Positions 47,148 to 57,091 of a stretch of 64,000 nucleotides of DNA are shown in pieces. Position 1 is the stretch's first letter. Each line of letters begins with the position of its first letter. This DNA is from Lachnospiraceae bacterium. GTDB lineage: Bacteria > Bacillota > Clostridia > Lachnospirales > Lachnospiraceae. The position numbers and the translations under genes were made by a program. The stretch spans positions 1,116,001 through 1,180,000 of the forward strand of contig JAJXRY010000002.1 in the NCBI GenBank assembly GCA_021628825.1, given 5' to 3'. Below the pieces are notes generated by a model. It had not been told where the DNA came from and did no database searches. It saw only the letters and a program-made list of their open reading frames with translations.

Positions 47148-47878
47148 TTACAGTTCCGCAAGATTCTTTCTTGCATAGCTTAAGAACGGGCGGGAGTACA
47201 GTGGACAGGAAAGTCTTTTTCCATCGTCCATTGTGACCTTCAGTCCGTTTATTTTTTCTACATGGGCAGCGTTGATGATGGTGCGCTCGGAAACCAGCAC
47301 AAGATGCTTATAGCTTTTAATCATGGAGTAAAAGTTCGAAACCGTATCAAGCATGGTGACGTCACGGCCATCGGTTAAGTGAACGGTGAGGCAGGCATTT
47401 TTCGAGGTGACATAGGCAATGTCATCCTCATAAGCATAAATGGTGGTACGGTCACTGCGCAGTTCAATCGTGGAAGCACGGTTCGAACAAAGGTGAAGGG
47501 CTTCATCAATAATGGCAGTAAGATCTGCAACCTTAATGGGCTTGTCGATAAACAGAAGATCGGCAGGCTTTTTCCCTGTGCGGGGAGTTTATTTAATGCT
47601 TCCCTGTAATTGATGGAAGAGGAGCACAGAGCGATGGGAGCAGTGACACCGAGGCGCCGCAGCTCGATGGCAAAGGAAAGACCGTCCGGTTCTTCACTTG
47701 TCATATCCAGAAAGAAAAGCTCGTAGGGCATGGGATTGCGGCTTAAGTGCTCGCTGTTCCCGTAGGAGTCACAGAAGAATACGCCTGAGGTGTTTTTCCG
47801 CCGGTCGGATTCCCGGTCGAGTAATCGTTCCAGTTGCTTACGGTCTGCAATATTATCATCACAAATAGCTATGTGCAT
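47148..47878 (-). CDS. LytTR-family response regulator (frameshifted)
   Basis: Transcription regulator with receiver and LytTR domains. The receiver starts MHIAICDDNIADRKQLERLL, with phospho-acceptor Asp in YELFFLDMTSEEPDG. The LytTR part reads DIAYVTSKNACLTVHLTDG, MLDTVSNFYSM, LVSERTIINAAHVEKI. Breaks at about 47575 and 47360 split it into pieces; the restored length is about 243 residues. The start ATG 47878 follows AGGAGGGAAACTT. No histidine kinase is beside it, so its partner is elsewhere. Confidence 0.8.
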
Positions 47879-47892
47879 AAGTTTCCCTCCTG

Positions 47893-48189
47893 TTACAAAG
47901 TTACCAGATGAAACGGTGCTGATACAATCAGTATAACCAGAATGACCTGCAAGATCAATATGGCAGGCATACCAAAAGTGAAGCTGCGGTGTCTGGTTTT
48001 GTGGTGAAAGGTATACATTCCAAGGATCGAGCCGATGCTTCCACCGATCAGGGCGATGGTAAACAGGGTGGCTTCCGGAATCCGGAAGGCTCTTTTCCTG
48101 GCACGGTATTTATCAATTCCCATCATCGCAAAACCAATGAGATTGATTGTGGCAAGATAAATGATGAGCAGGGTGGTTACATGAATCAT
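47893..48189 (-). CDS. DUF1294-family membrane protein
   Basis: A 98-residue protein with three to four helices and the family core GIDKYRARKRAFRIPEATLF, GGSIGSILGMYTFHHKTRH. The HHKT motif faces the cytosol in related proteins. The function is unknown. It is intact, with start ATG 48189 behind AAAGGATGACGCC. It lies 15 bp before the LytTR regulator in the same direction and is probably co-transcribed with it. Confidence 0.85.
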   Translation of the reverse strand: MIHVTTLLIIYLATINLIGFAMMGIDKYRARKRAFRIPEATLFTIALIGGSIGSILGMYTFHHKTRHRSFTFGMPAILILQVILVILIVSAPFHLVTL

Positions 48190-48230
48190 GGCGTCATCCT
48201 TTCTGATGGTGGCTCTGAACAGTTACGAAT

Positions 48231-48279
48231 AAACCGCCATACAGAAATTGTCTATCTGCAATTTCCGTATGACGGTCTT
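48231..48279 (-). terminator. Terminator of argG
   Basis: A long stem, CCGTCATACGGAAATTG pairing with CAATTTCTGTATGGCGG on the minus strand, followed by TTTATT. It lies 20 bp after the argG stop. Confidence 0.8.
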
Positions 48280-48301
48280 TGATACAATCTTTATCAGGAA
48301 C

Positions 48302-49524
48302 TTATTTCAGTTCACCAAGCTCCTGCATCTTCATGGCACGTACCTTGGTAGAAAGACCAAAGAGGTTGATGAAGCCTTCTGCATCGTGATGGTCATAAAG
48401 ATCACCGGTTGTAAAGGATGCAATGCTCTCATTGTAGAGAGAGTACGGAGAAGTTGTTCCGGCCTTGATGATGTTTCCTTTGTAAAGCTTGAACTTCACT
48501 TCACCGGTTACATACTTCTGGGTGGATTCGATGAAGGCCTGTACGGCTTCACGTAACGGAGTGAACCATTTTCCTTCGTATACGATCTGAGCCATCTTGT
48601 TACCCATATCCTTCTTAACGGCATAAGTATCACGGTCAAGAATTAATTCCTCTAACTGCTGATGTGCTTCGTAAAGAATGGTTCCACCGGGAGTTTCATA
48701 TACACCACGGGACTTCATGCCGACAACACGGTTCTCTACGATATCAACGATACCGATACCATGCTTGCCGCCTAAACGGTTCAGTTCACGGATGATATCG
48801 GAAACCTTCATTTCCTTGCCGTTTACAGACTTCGGAACACCCTTTTCAAAGGTCATGGTAACGTATTCGCCTTCTTCCGGAGCCTTTTCCGGAGTAACAC
48901 CAAGAACTAACAGATGATCGTAGTTCGGCTCGTTGGCAGGATCTTCAAGCTCCAAACCTTCATGGCTGATGTGCCATAAGTTACGGTCACGGCTGTAGCT
49001 GGAATCTGCAGAGAACGGAAGATCAATGCCGTGCTGCTTGCAGTATTCGATTTCGGATTCACGGGAATCAAGAGTCCACTTATCACTTCTCCATGCTGCG
49101 ATGATCTTAAGATCCGGAGCAAATGCCTTGATACCAAGTTCGAAACGGATCTGGTCATTTCCCTTACCGGTAGCACCGTGGCAGATGGCAACAGCGCCTT
49201 CCTTACGTGCAATCTCCACAAGCTTCTTTGCAATCAGCGGTCTTGCCATAGAGGTTCCAAGTAAATATTTGTTCTCGTAAACGGCATGGGCCTGTACACA
49301 GGGAACTATATATTCATCACAGAATTCATCGGTTACATCGAGAATGTATAACTTCTCAGCTCCGCAGTATTTTGCTCTTTCTTCCAGGCCGTCGAGTTCT
49401 TCTTCCTGTCCGCAGTCGATACATACGCAGACCACTTCATAGTCGAAGTTCTCTTTTAACCAGGGGATAATTGCGGTAGTATCAAGACCACCGGAGTACG
49501 CGAGAATTACTTTTTTTCTTTCAT
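48302..49524 (-). CDS. argG: Argininosuccinate synthase (frameshifted at the start)
   Basis: Joins citrulline and aspartate with ATP to give argininosuccinate, the seventh step of arginine synthesis. The N-terminal ATP loop is VILAYSGGLDTTAII. Then come CIDCGQEEELDGLEERAKY, SMARPLIAKKLVEIA, GATGKGNDQIRFELG and DRNLWHISHEG, all family signatures. One A is missing from the run near codon 4 (49512-49518, T run on the plus strand), so an uncorrected annotation would lose the ATP loop. The corrected protein has about 407 residues. The start ATG 49524 follows ATGGAGGCA. Confidence 0.95.
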
Positions 49525-49578
49525 TTGAAATGCCTCCATATTTTATAAAATTTAAAATTATTCGCTTCCACTTCTGCT

Positions 49579-49607
49579 AATATACAACATCTCCTGTGAA
49601 AATGCAA
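49579..49607 (-). promoter_or_regulatory. argG promoter
   Basis: On the minus strand TTGCAT (49602-49607) and TATATT (49579-49584) are exactly 17 bp apart. Confidence 0.65.
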
Positions 49608-49686
49608 CACTTATTTTTGCATATTTTTTTGCATAAAACACCGAATTATATAAATTAATTTGTAGAAAAAAACCGGAAAAAAAGAC

Positions 49687-49723
49687 TTGAATAATATGCA
49701 TAAAAAGATGTATTGTTATACAT
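49687..49723. promoter_or_regulatory. Candidate ArgR operator between argG and argC
   Basis: TTGAATAATATGCATAA (49687-49703) and the palindrome ATGTATTGTTATACAT (49708-49723) resemble paired ARG boxes bound by ArgR/AhrC hexamers. They lie in the divergent control region of two arginine transcripts. Assignment is by resemblance only. Confidence 0.5.
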
Positions 49724-49850
49724 GCTGACGGTAATGAGGATTATATTAATGTAACTATTCAGTTGCGACATTTGCAAAAATTGTATTATCGTAGAAGTAA
49801 TGAGTTGACAGGATAATGAATTATATTAAGGAAAGGACAATCATTTTGTT

Positions 49851-50801
49851 ATGAAGACGAAAAATTTTTTTATCGACGGAAGCGAAGGAACGACAGGATT
49901 ACGGATCCATGAACGTTTTGCGGGAAGAGACGATGTGGAGATTCTTCCGATTGCATCAGAATTAAGAAAGGATGTCGGAGAGCGTAAGCGTCTCATCAAC
50001 GAATCGGACATCACTTTTCTTTGTCTGCCGGATGCCGCAGCCAGAGAGTCGGTAAGTCTGATTGAGAATGAGAATGTCCGTATTATTGATACATCAACGG
50101 CACATCGTACCCAAGAAGGATGGGCCTATGGATTCCCGGAGCTGTCCGGTGAATTCCGTGAAAGAATTGCCAAAGGAAAACGGATTGCCGTGCCGGGCTG
50201 TTATGCGACCGGTTTTATTTCCTTAGTATATCCGTTGATCCGGAGCGACATTTTACCGAAGGATTATCCGGTAGCGACCTTTGCCATGTCCGGCTACAGC
50301 GGCGCCGGCAAGAAGGCGATTGCAGTCTATGAATCCGAAGACCGTGCACCGGAGTTTGATGCGCCGAGGGAGTATGCACTTTCCCAGCAGCATAAGCACT
50401 TAAAGGAAATGACGAAGATTACCGGACTGCAAAGAACACCGTTGTTTTCCCCGATGGTCTGTGACTACTACAGCGGCATGATTGTCACCTTACCGCTTTA
50501 TACCGACTTATTAAATGGAAAGCCGTCCCTGCAGGAGGTACAGGAAAAGCTTGCTGCCTTCTACGAAGGAGAACCGTTTATTCAGGTGATGACTCTTGGC
50601 AAGGAGGAAGAGACGAACGGCTTCCTTGCGGGAAATGCAAGAAGCGGCTGGGATGGACTGGAAATTTTCGTAACCGGAAACGAGGACCGGATTCTTTTAT
50701 CGTCCCGGTTTGATAATCTTGGAAAGGGAGCTTCGGGTGCAGCCATCCAGTGCATGAACATCGTGATGGGCGTGGATGAAAAGAAGGGACTGAATTTATA
50801 A
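49851..50801 (+). CDS. argC: N-acetyl-gamma-glutamyl-phosphate reductase, type 2
   Basis: NADPH-dependent reduction of N-acetylglutamyl phosphate to the semialdehyde, the third arginine step. The nucleotide-binding start is FFIDGSEGTTGLRI, the catalytic Cys lies in AVPGCYATGF, and SGYSGAGKKAI follows. At 316 residues with this short N-terminus it belongs to the type 2 (shorter) ArgC group. It is intact. The start ATG 49851 is the first gene of the plus-strand arginine operon; AAGGAAAGGACAA lies upstream. Confidence 0.92.
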   Translation: MKTKNFFIDGSEGTTGLRIHERFAGRDDVEILPIASELRKDVGERKRLINESDITFLCLPDAAARESVSLIENENVRIIDTSTAHRTQEGWAYGFPELSGEFRERIAKGKRIAVPGCYATGFISLVYPLIRSDILPKDYPVATFAMSGYSGAGKKAIAVYESEDRAPEFDAPREYALSQQHKHLKEMTKITGLQRTPLFSPMVCDYYSGMIVTLPLYTDLLNGKPSLQEVQEKLAAFYEGEPFIQVMTLGKEEETNGFLAGNARSGWDGLEIFVTGNEDRILLSSRFDNLGKGASGAAIQCMNIVMGVDEKKGLNL

Positions 50802-50831
50802 GATTCAGGAACGGCTCAGTAAGGAAAGATG

Positions 50832-51301
50832 ATGAATAACAATTTTTGAAATACGGACCATGACCATAGAGGACTATCAGGGTGTTCATGATCTGTGGAT
50901 GACGATTAAGGGCTTTGCCATAAGAAGCATTGATGATTCAAAGGAAGGCGTTGCTTCCTTTTTTTAAAAAAAGAAATCCGACGACCAGCGTGGTTGCCGT
51001 TGCGGACGGGAAAATCGTAGGAAGTATCCTGTGCGGGCATGACGGACGAAGAGGGTGTCTGTATCACGTCTGTGTGGACGAAGCATACCGGATGCATGGG
51101 ATTGGCAAGGGTATGGTGGTGTTTTTGCATGCAGGAGCTGCAGAAGGAGCACATCAGCAAGGTTTCCCTCATTGCATTTACCAGGAACGACATCGGTAAT
51201 GCGTTCTGGAAGCAGATCGGCTGGACGAAGCGGGAAGATTTGAATTACTATGATTTTTACATTAAATACGGAAAAATATTATCCGTTATAATGAAGGGTG
51301 A
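50832..51301 (+). CDS. GNAT acetyltransferase within the arg operon (frameshifted)
   Basis: Acetyl-CoA-dependent N-acetyltransferase of about 155 residues. It reads EIRTMTIEDYQGVHDLW, then VVAVADGKIVGSILCGHDG, the acetyl-CoA loop with YRMHGIGKGMV (Q/RxxGxG/A) and NAFWKQIGWTKRED. Several single-base breaks (about 50845, 50959-50975, 51126, 51256) occur, mostly in T/A runs written as seven. Lying between argC and argJ with 14 bp to argJ, it may acetylate glutamate or an arginine intermediate; the family is too broad to say. The start is ATG 50832. Confidence 0.78.
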
Positions 51302-51315
51302 GCAGGAGGATAAAA

Positions 51316-52539
51316 ATGAAACAGATTACAGGTGGAATCACTGCTGCGAAGGGATTTCAGGCAGCAGGTATTGAAGCAGGAATCAAATACCAGAACCGTA
51401 AGGATATGGCGATTATTTACAGTGAGAAGCCGTGTGTGGCGGCAGGAACCTTTACCAGCAATGTCGTAAAGGCCGCTCCCGTAAAATGGGATCGGAAGCT
51501 GGTGGAAGAATCTCCCTATGTACAGGCGGTGATTGTGAATACCGGAATTGCAAATGCAGGAACCGGCGCAGAGGGCATGAAGCTTTGTGAAGAGACTGCA
51601 AAGGAGGCTTCGAAGGTACTTGGTATTCCGGAAAATGCCGTACTGGTCGGCTCCACAGGTGTCATCGGAGCACAGCTCCCCATCGACCGGATCAAAGCGG
51701 GAATCAGCAGACTTGCCGAAGCAAAGAACAACTCCCTGGAAGCCGGAACCGATGCTTCCAAGGCAATCATGACAACCGATACCGTGAATAAAGAGCTGGC
51801 CGTACAGGTGGAAATCGGCGGTGTGACCGTAACACTCGGTGCAATGAGCAAGGGCTCCGGCATGATTCATCCAAATATGTGTACCATGCTCGGCTATGTG
51901 GCTACGGACGCGGTAATTGAAAAGGAAGTTTTACAGAAGATGCTCCGCGAGGATGTGGTGGATACCTATAACATGATCTCAGTCGATGGAGATACTTCAA
52001 CGAATGATACGTTGCTGGTGCTTGCAAACGGAATGGCAGGCAATCCCACGATTCAGGAGGGAACGGCAGATTATGAAGCGTTCAGGGCAGCGCTTCACTA
52101 TGTAAATGAAACACAGGCCAAGCGTCTTGCAGGAGATGGCGAGGGTGCAACAGCACTGGTAGAATGTCATGTATATCATGCAGATACGAAAGAAAATGCA
52201 AGAATTCTTGCAAAAAGCGTCATCTGTTCCAGCCTGACCAAGGCTGCTGTTTACGGACACGATGCCAACTGGGGAAGAATCCTGTGTGCACTTGGCTATT
52301 CCGGAGCGCAGTTTGATCCGGAGCATATGGAGCTGTATTATGCAGCAGGAGATCGGAAGATTCTCATTTATAAGGATGGCGGGGATGCCGGTTACAGTGA
52401 AGAAGAGGCCAGTGATATTTTGTCCCAGAAGGAAGTACAGATCCTGGCAGATATGAAGATGGGTGAAGCCGAGGCTACCGCATGGGGCTGTGATCTGACC
52501 TATGATTATGTTAAGATCAATGCAGATTATAGGAGCTGA
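51316..52539 (+). CDS. argJ: Glutamate N-acetyltransferase / amino-acid acetyltransferase
   Basis: ArgJ moves acetyl from N-acetylornithine to glutamate and, in bifunctional forms, also uses acetyl-CoA. It is made as a precursor that cuts itself before a conserved Thr, seen here in MIHPNMCTMLGYVATDA. Other signatures are TGGITAAKGF near the start, NTGIANAGTG, STGVIG and YGHDANWGRI. The 407 residues are intact. I use ATG 51316 behind AGGAGGATAAAA; an upstream in-frame start is not needed. It recycles acetyl groups within the operon. Confidence 0.93.
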   Translation: MKQITGGITAAKGFQAAGIEAGIKYQNRKDMAIIYSEKPCVAAGTFTSNVVKAAPVKWDRKLVEESPYVQAVIVNTGIANAGTGAEGMKLCEETAKEASKVLGIPENAVLVGSTGVIGAQLPIDRIKAGISRLAEAKNNSLEAGTDASKAIMTTDTVNKELAVQVEIGGVTVTLGAMSKGSGMIHPNMCTMLGYVATDAVIEKEVLQKMLREDVVDTYNMISVDGDTSTNDTLLVLANGMAGNPTIQEGTADYEAFRAALHYVNETQAKRLAGDGEGATALVECHVYHADTKENARILAKSVICSSLTKAAVYGHDANWGRILCALGYSGAQFDPEHMELYYAAGDRKILIYKDGGDAGYSEEEASDILSQKEVQILADMKMGEAEATAWGCDLTYDYVKINADYRS

Positions 52540-52649
52540 TGTCTAAGAGATTTTACTGTGTCACAGGATTTACAGACAAGGTGGCATTCACAGAAAGTAA
52601 TCCGGAATAACTCCGGAAAGCTATCAAAATTTAAAGGATGGATCATAAC

Positions 52650-53547
52650 ATGGATAAGGATATGCAGGAAGTTTTAAAAAAAGCGGAGGTTTTGATCGAG
52701 GCGCTTCCGTACATTCAGCAGTTTAACCGGAAGATCATCGTTGTAAAATACGGTGGCTCTGCCATGAGCAACGAGGAACTGCAGAAGAATGTCATTAAGG
52801 ATGTAACATTATTAAAGCTGGTTGGCTTCAAGCCGATCATTGTGCACGGCGGTGGAAAGGAAATCAGCCGTTGGGTAGGCAAAGTCGGCAAGGAAGCAAA
52901 GTTCGTGAACGGACTTCGTGTGACCGATGCAGAGACCATGGAAATTGCCGAAATGGTTTTTAAATAAGGTAAAAAAGAGTCTTGTGAATATGGTAGAAGA
53001 GCTTGGTGTGAATGCCGTTGGTTTAAGCGGTAAGGACGGCGGTCTCTTAAAGGTAGAGAAGCGTTACTCCGAGGGACAGGACATCGGCTTTGTCGGCAAT
53101 ATTACCGAAGTGAATCCGAAGATTCTGTTTGATATGTTAGAGAAAGATTTCCTGCCGATTGTTGCACCGATCGGATATGATGAGAATTTTGATACCTATA
53201 ACATCAATGCGGATGATGCAGCCTGCGCCATTGCAAAGGCCGTCGGAGCAAACAAGCTGGTATTCCTCACGGATATCGAGGGCTTATATAAGGATATCAA
53301 TGATAAGGATTCCTTTATTTCGAGAATCCGGGTTTCCGCAGCGGATGCGCTGATTCAGGAAGGTATCATTGGTGGAGGCATGCTTCCGAAGCTGAATAAC
53401 TGTACTTCCGCAGTAAAGAACGGTGTAAGCCGGGTACATATCCTCGATGGCAGAATTCCTCACAGTATGCTGCTGGAAATCTTTACCCACAACGGAATCG
53501 GAACAGCGATCGTTCCGGATGATGATCCGATCAGTGATGAAAAGTAA
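52650..53547 (+). CDS. argB: Acetylglutamate kinase (frameshifted)
   Basis: Phosphorylates N-acetylglutamate, the second step and the usual point of arginine feedback. The amino-acid-kinase fold is clear: IIVVKYGGSAM, PIIVHGGGKEI, GLRVTDAETMEIAEMV, LSGKDGGLL, NINADDAACAIA and VFLTDIEGLY. One extra T at 52957-52961 puts a stop after EMVF; corrected, about 298 residues run to TAA 53545-53547. I prefer ATG 52650 to 52638 because AAAGG is too close to the latter. Confidence 0.93.
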
Positions 53548-53601
53548 GCGATGCGGAAAATCGTAAGAATACAGGTGAGTGAATAACAAGGAGCTAAGAA
53601 T

Positions 53602-54807
53602 ATGGGAACAATGAAGGAATATATTGACGAAGCAGAACGGGATCTGCTTCATACCTATAACCGTTTTCAGATCGTGTTGGATCATGGTGACGGTGTTCAT
53701 CTTTATGACATGGATGGAAAGGAATATCTTGATTTCTGTGCAGGAATTGCGGTATTTGCACTTGGTTACAATAATCAGAGATACAACGATGCACTGAAGG
53801 CACAGATTGACAAGCTGATTCATACCTCGAATTATTATTACAATGTTCCGGCGATTGAAGCTGCACGAAAAATGAAGGAAGTATCCGGCATGGACCGCGT
53901 TTTCTTCACAAACAGCGGTGCGGAATCCATTGAGGGTGCGATTAAGGCAGCCAGAAAAATATGCGTATTTAAAGGATGGTACAACCGATCATGAGATCAT
54001 TGCCATGGAGCATTCCTTCCATGGAAGAACGATGGGCGCACTTTCCGTTACCGGAAACCCCAAATACCGGGAAGCCTTTTGAACCCATGATCGGCAACAT
54101 CCGCTTTGCAAAAATGAATGACTTTGAAAGTGTGTTAGGCCAGGTGACGGACAAGACCTGTGCGATTTTGTTTGAGACCGTACAGGGCGAAGGCGGCATT
54201 TATCCTGCAGAAGAAGAATTCATGAAGAAGGTGAAGGCTCTCTGCGAGGAAAAGGATATCCTGCTGATTCTCGATGAGATTCAGTGTGGAATGGGCAGAA
54301 CCGGATATATGTATGCATGGCAGAAGTATGGAGTAAAGCCTGATATTATGACAACGGCCAAAGCGCTTGGCTGTGGCGTGCCGGTCGGAGCGTTCCTGAT
54401 GACCGAAAAGGTCGCACAGCACTCCTTAACAAGCGGCGATCATGGAACGACTTATGGTGGAAATCCGCTTGCAGCAGCAGCCATTAATGTGGTACTTGAT
54501 TTATTCAGGGAGAACCATATAATAGATAATGTGCAAAAAAACAGGTGCGTATCTGGAAGAGAAGTTAAACGGGCTTGCAGAAAAGTACGATGTCATTGAA
54601 ACACGCCGTGGTATCGGCATGATGCAGGGACCTGTCTTTAAGGTGCCGGTCGGACCTGTGATTAATAAAGCACTGGAAAAGGGACTGATCCTGATTAATG
54701 CCGGAAGCGATATCATCCGTTTTGTTCCGCCTCTTGTGATTACAAAGGAGGATGTGGATCAGATGATCGGTATTCTCACGGAGAGCATTGAGGAGTCTCT
54801 TTCCTAA
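53602..54807 (+). CDS. argD: Acetylornithine aminotransferase (frameshifted)
   Basis: Pyridoxal-phosphate enzyme that converts the semialdehyde to N-acetylornithine. Motifs: GIAVFALGYNN, FFTNSGAESIEGAIKAAR (phosphate binding), EHSFHGRTMGALSVTG, LILDEIQCGMGRTG (Asp to the ring nitrogen) and TTAKALGCGVPVGAF with the Schiff-base Lys. Breaks at about 53960, 54080 and 54535 are small length changes. The total of about 401 residues is normal. The start ATG 53602 follows AAGGAGCTAAGAAT. It is the last arg gene of the operon. Confidence 0.93.
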
Positions 54808-54845
54808 AAAAATTGATGTTTTTGTAGTAGAAATGGAGTTTTTAT

Positions 54846-56504
54846 ATGAAGAAACGACTCATGGCAATTTTACTCATTGCCCTGGCCGCGGCAGGTATTT
54901 TTTTGCGATCGGAAAATCGGGAATGCCTGTAAAGGAAAAGGAGCAGCAGGAAGAAGCTTCCCTGTTTGACGGAAATAATAAGGACAGTATTTATCTCTGG
55001 TATACCGATGATGCGTTAACCACTTATCTAAGCAGTGCGGCAGTTGCCTATAACGAAACGCATGATGCCCGGATTGTGCCGGTGCTGGAATCAGGACTTG
55101 ATTATGTCGAGACAATCAACCGGAATTCGATTGAATCCAATATGCCGGATTTATATGTGATCAGTAATGATGCATTGGAAAAGGCTTATCTGGCAGGACT
55201 GGCCGTACCGGTCGAACCGACAGTCAACATGGAAGAAACCTTTATCGGAAAGGGACTTGCGGCTGCAACCTATAAGGATAAACTTTTGGGATATCCGTTT
55301 TATTTTGAGACGAGTTCCCTGCTTTATAATAAGACGTATCTGAGGGATCTTGCTGTTGCGCAGCTCACACAGGAGCAGGAAGAAGCGGCGGCGCAGGAAG
55401 CGCAGGAGAATGCGGATTCCGGAAGTGGAGATGCAGCACAGAGCAGTTCGGATACTGGAAGTGCGGATGCAGCACAGAGCAGCTCAGATACTGGAGGTGC
55501 GGATGCAGCACAGAGCAGCTCAGATACTGGAAGTTCAGACACAGCTACTGATAGTAGTGATTCGCAAACGACTGAAGCAGATGAAGAAGAATCTCCATTC
55601 ACAGAGGAGCAGATTGAAGCCAAAATTCAGGAATATCTTCCGAAAACAATCGAGGATATCCAGACCTTTGGTGATATGTACGACGCACCCGAGCAGGTAG
55701 AATCCGTATTTAAGTGGGATGTCACGGATATTTTCTACAATTACTTTTTCATCGGCAATGCCATCAATATGGGCGGCGAGAGCGGCTGGGATACGGAACA
55801 GGTGGACATTTATAATCTGAATGCGATCCAGAGTATGACCGCTTATCAGAACCTGAATAACTTCTTTTCGATTGATACGAGTGCAATCAGTTATGAAAGC
55901 ACACTGAATGATTTCATGGAAGGTAAAGTGGTATTTACCGTGGCAACCTCTGATGCCGTAGCAACCCTGGAGCAGGCGAAGCAGGATGGAACCTTTGCCT
56001 ATGAATATGGATTTGTGACAACGCCATCCTTTAAAGAAGAGGAGCTTTCCAGTTCCCTTTCGGTAACGAACTGTGTGGCAATTAATGGTTATTCGACGAA
56101 TCAGGAAGTGGCAAATGATTTTGCGAGATACTTAACCTGTGAGTACAATGAAATTCTTTATGACCGTTCCGGTAAGGTTTCAGCGCAGAAGGATATGGAA
56201 TATCCGTATGAAGCGTTACAGGTTTTTGCTAAGGAATACGAGACCTCCGTTCCGATTCCGAAGATGCTTGAAACAGGGTAATTATTGGCTGAAGCTCGAA
56301 GCGCTTTTTGCGGAGATCTGGAATGGTGCAGATGCGAATGAGGAGTTAAAGACGCTTTCCGAACAGATTAAGTACCAGATTACCGGTGAGCAGATCGAAG
56401 AGACTTACATCGAGGATACGACCGAAGACAGTGAAGAGGATGAGGTGGAATATCTGGATGAAGATTATTACCGGCAGCAGGCTCTGGACAATCAAAGTGA
56501 ATAA
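54846..56504 (+). CDS. Substrate-binding protein with internal repeats (frameshifted)
   Basis: Extracellular solute-binding protein of an ABC importer, about 552 residues. A hydrophobic N-terminus (RLMAILLIALAAAGIFFAIG) anchors it; no lipobox Cys is seen. The first lobe reads YLWYTDDALTTYLSSAAVAYNETH and LLGYPFYFETSSLLYNK, as in sugar-binding (family 1) proteins. A Ser/Asp/Ala-rich insertion of 12-residue repeats splits the fold near residue 190-240. Breaks occur at 54898-54904 (run of T) and near 56276. No permease genes are adjacent; the ligand is unknown. Confidence 0.78.
55421..55564 (+). repeat. 36-bp tandem repeats inside the binding-protein gene
   Basis: Units start at 55421, 55457 and 55493, with a degenerate fourth at 55529. 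Each encodes a 12-residue block like GSADAAQSSSDT. Since 36 is a multiple of three, copy-number change keeps the frame. Confidence 0.9.
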
Positions 56505-56579
56505 AAGGTAAGAATGAGATTCCAATCATGTGGAGATACTGTGGATAAAGTCCGGACGGACAGAAAGGCAGGAATTCAT

Positions 56580-57011
56580 ATGATTGGAATTTTTATTGCA
56601 CTGCTTTCGGGAGCATTGATGAGCGTACAGGGAGTATTTAATACACAGGTGACGAAAACCACCGGTATCTGGGTGGCAAATGTGTTCGTGCAGTTCACGG
56701 CATTACTTGTCTGTCTTGCCGCATATTTCATTACCGACCGCAGCTCCTTCGGAAAGCTGATGCAGATCGAACCGAAATATATGCTTCTTGGCGGAGCAAT
56801 CGGGGCGTTTATCACATACACGGTCATTAAGAGCATGGAAGCCTTAGGCCCTGCAAAGGCCGTGATGATGATCATTATTTCACAGCTCATCGTCGCTTAT
56901 ATCATTGAAGTGTTCGGCTGGTTTGGCGTGGAGAAGCAGCCGTTTGAGTGGAAAAAGGTAATCGGCGCGATTATTGCCATTGTTGGAATGATCATTTTTA
57001 AAGCGGAATAG
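56580..57011 (+). CDS. Small DMT-type transporter (DUF606/YdcZ)
   Basis: A 143-residue membrane protein with five hydrophobic segments, beginning MIGIFIALLSGALMSVQGVFNT and ending KKVIGAIIAIVGMIIFKAE, the DUF606 pattern. Members are half-sized drug/metabolite transporters that probably dimerise. I chose ATG 56580, behind GGCAGGAAT, over the in-frame ATG at 56514 because the extra residues are polar and not conserved in the family. It is intact. The substrate is unknown. Confidence 0.82.
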   Translation: MIGIFIALLSGALMSVQGVFNTQVTKTTGIWVANVFVQFTALLVCLAAYFITDRSSFGKLMQIEPKYMLLGGAIGAFITYTVIKSMEALGPAKAVMMIIISQLIVAYIIEVFGWFGVEKQPFEWKKVIGAIIAIVGMIIFKAE

Positions 57012-57014
57012 TGC

Positions 57015-57086
57015 TTGTAAATGTTCAATATTTCTATTACAATAATTAGTAATTGTTATAAGGGCTCCTTCCGAAATCGGAAAGGA
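57015..57086 (+). promoter_or_regulatory. comEA promoter and ribosome-site hairpin
   Basis: TTGTAA (57015-57020) and TACAAT (57038-57043) are 17 bp apart. Downstream, TCCTTCCGA (57066-57074) can pair with TCGGAAAGGA (57077-57086), which contains the ribosome binding site of the gene starting at 57092. Confidence 0.6.
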
Positions 57087-57091
57087 TGACA

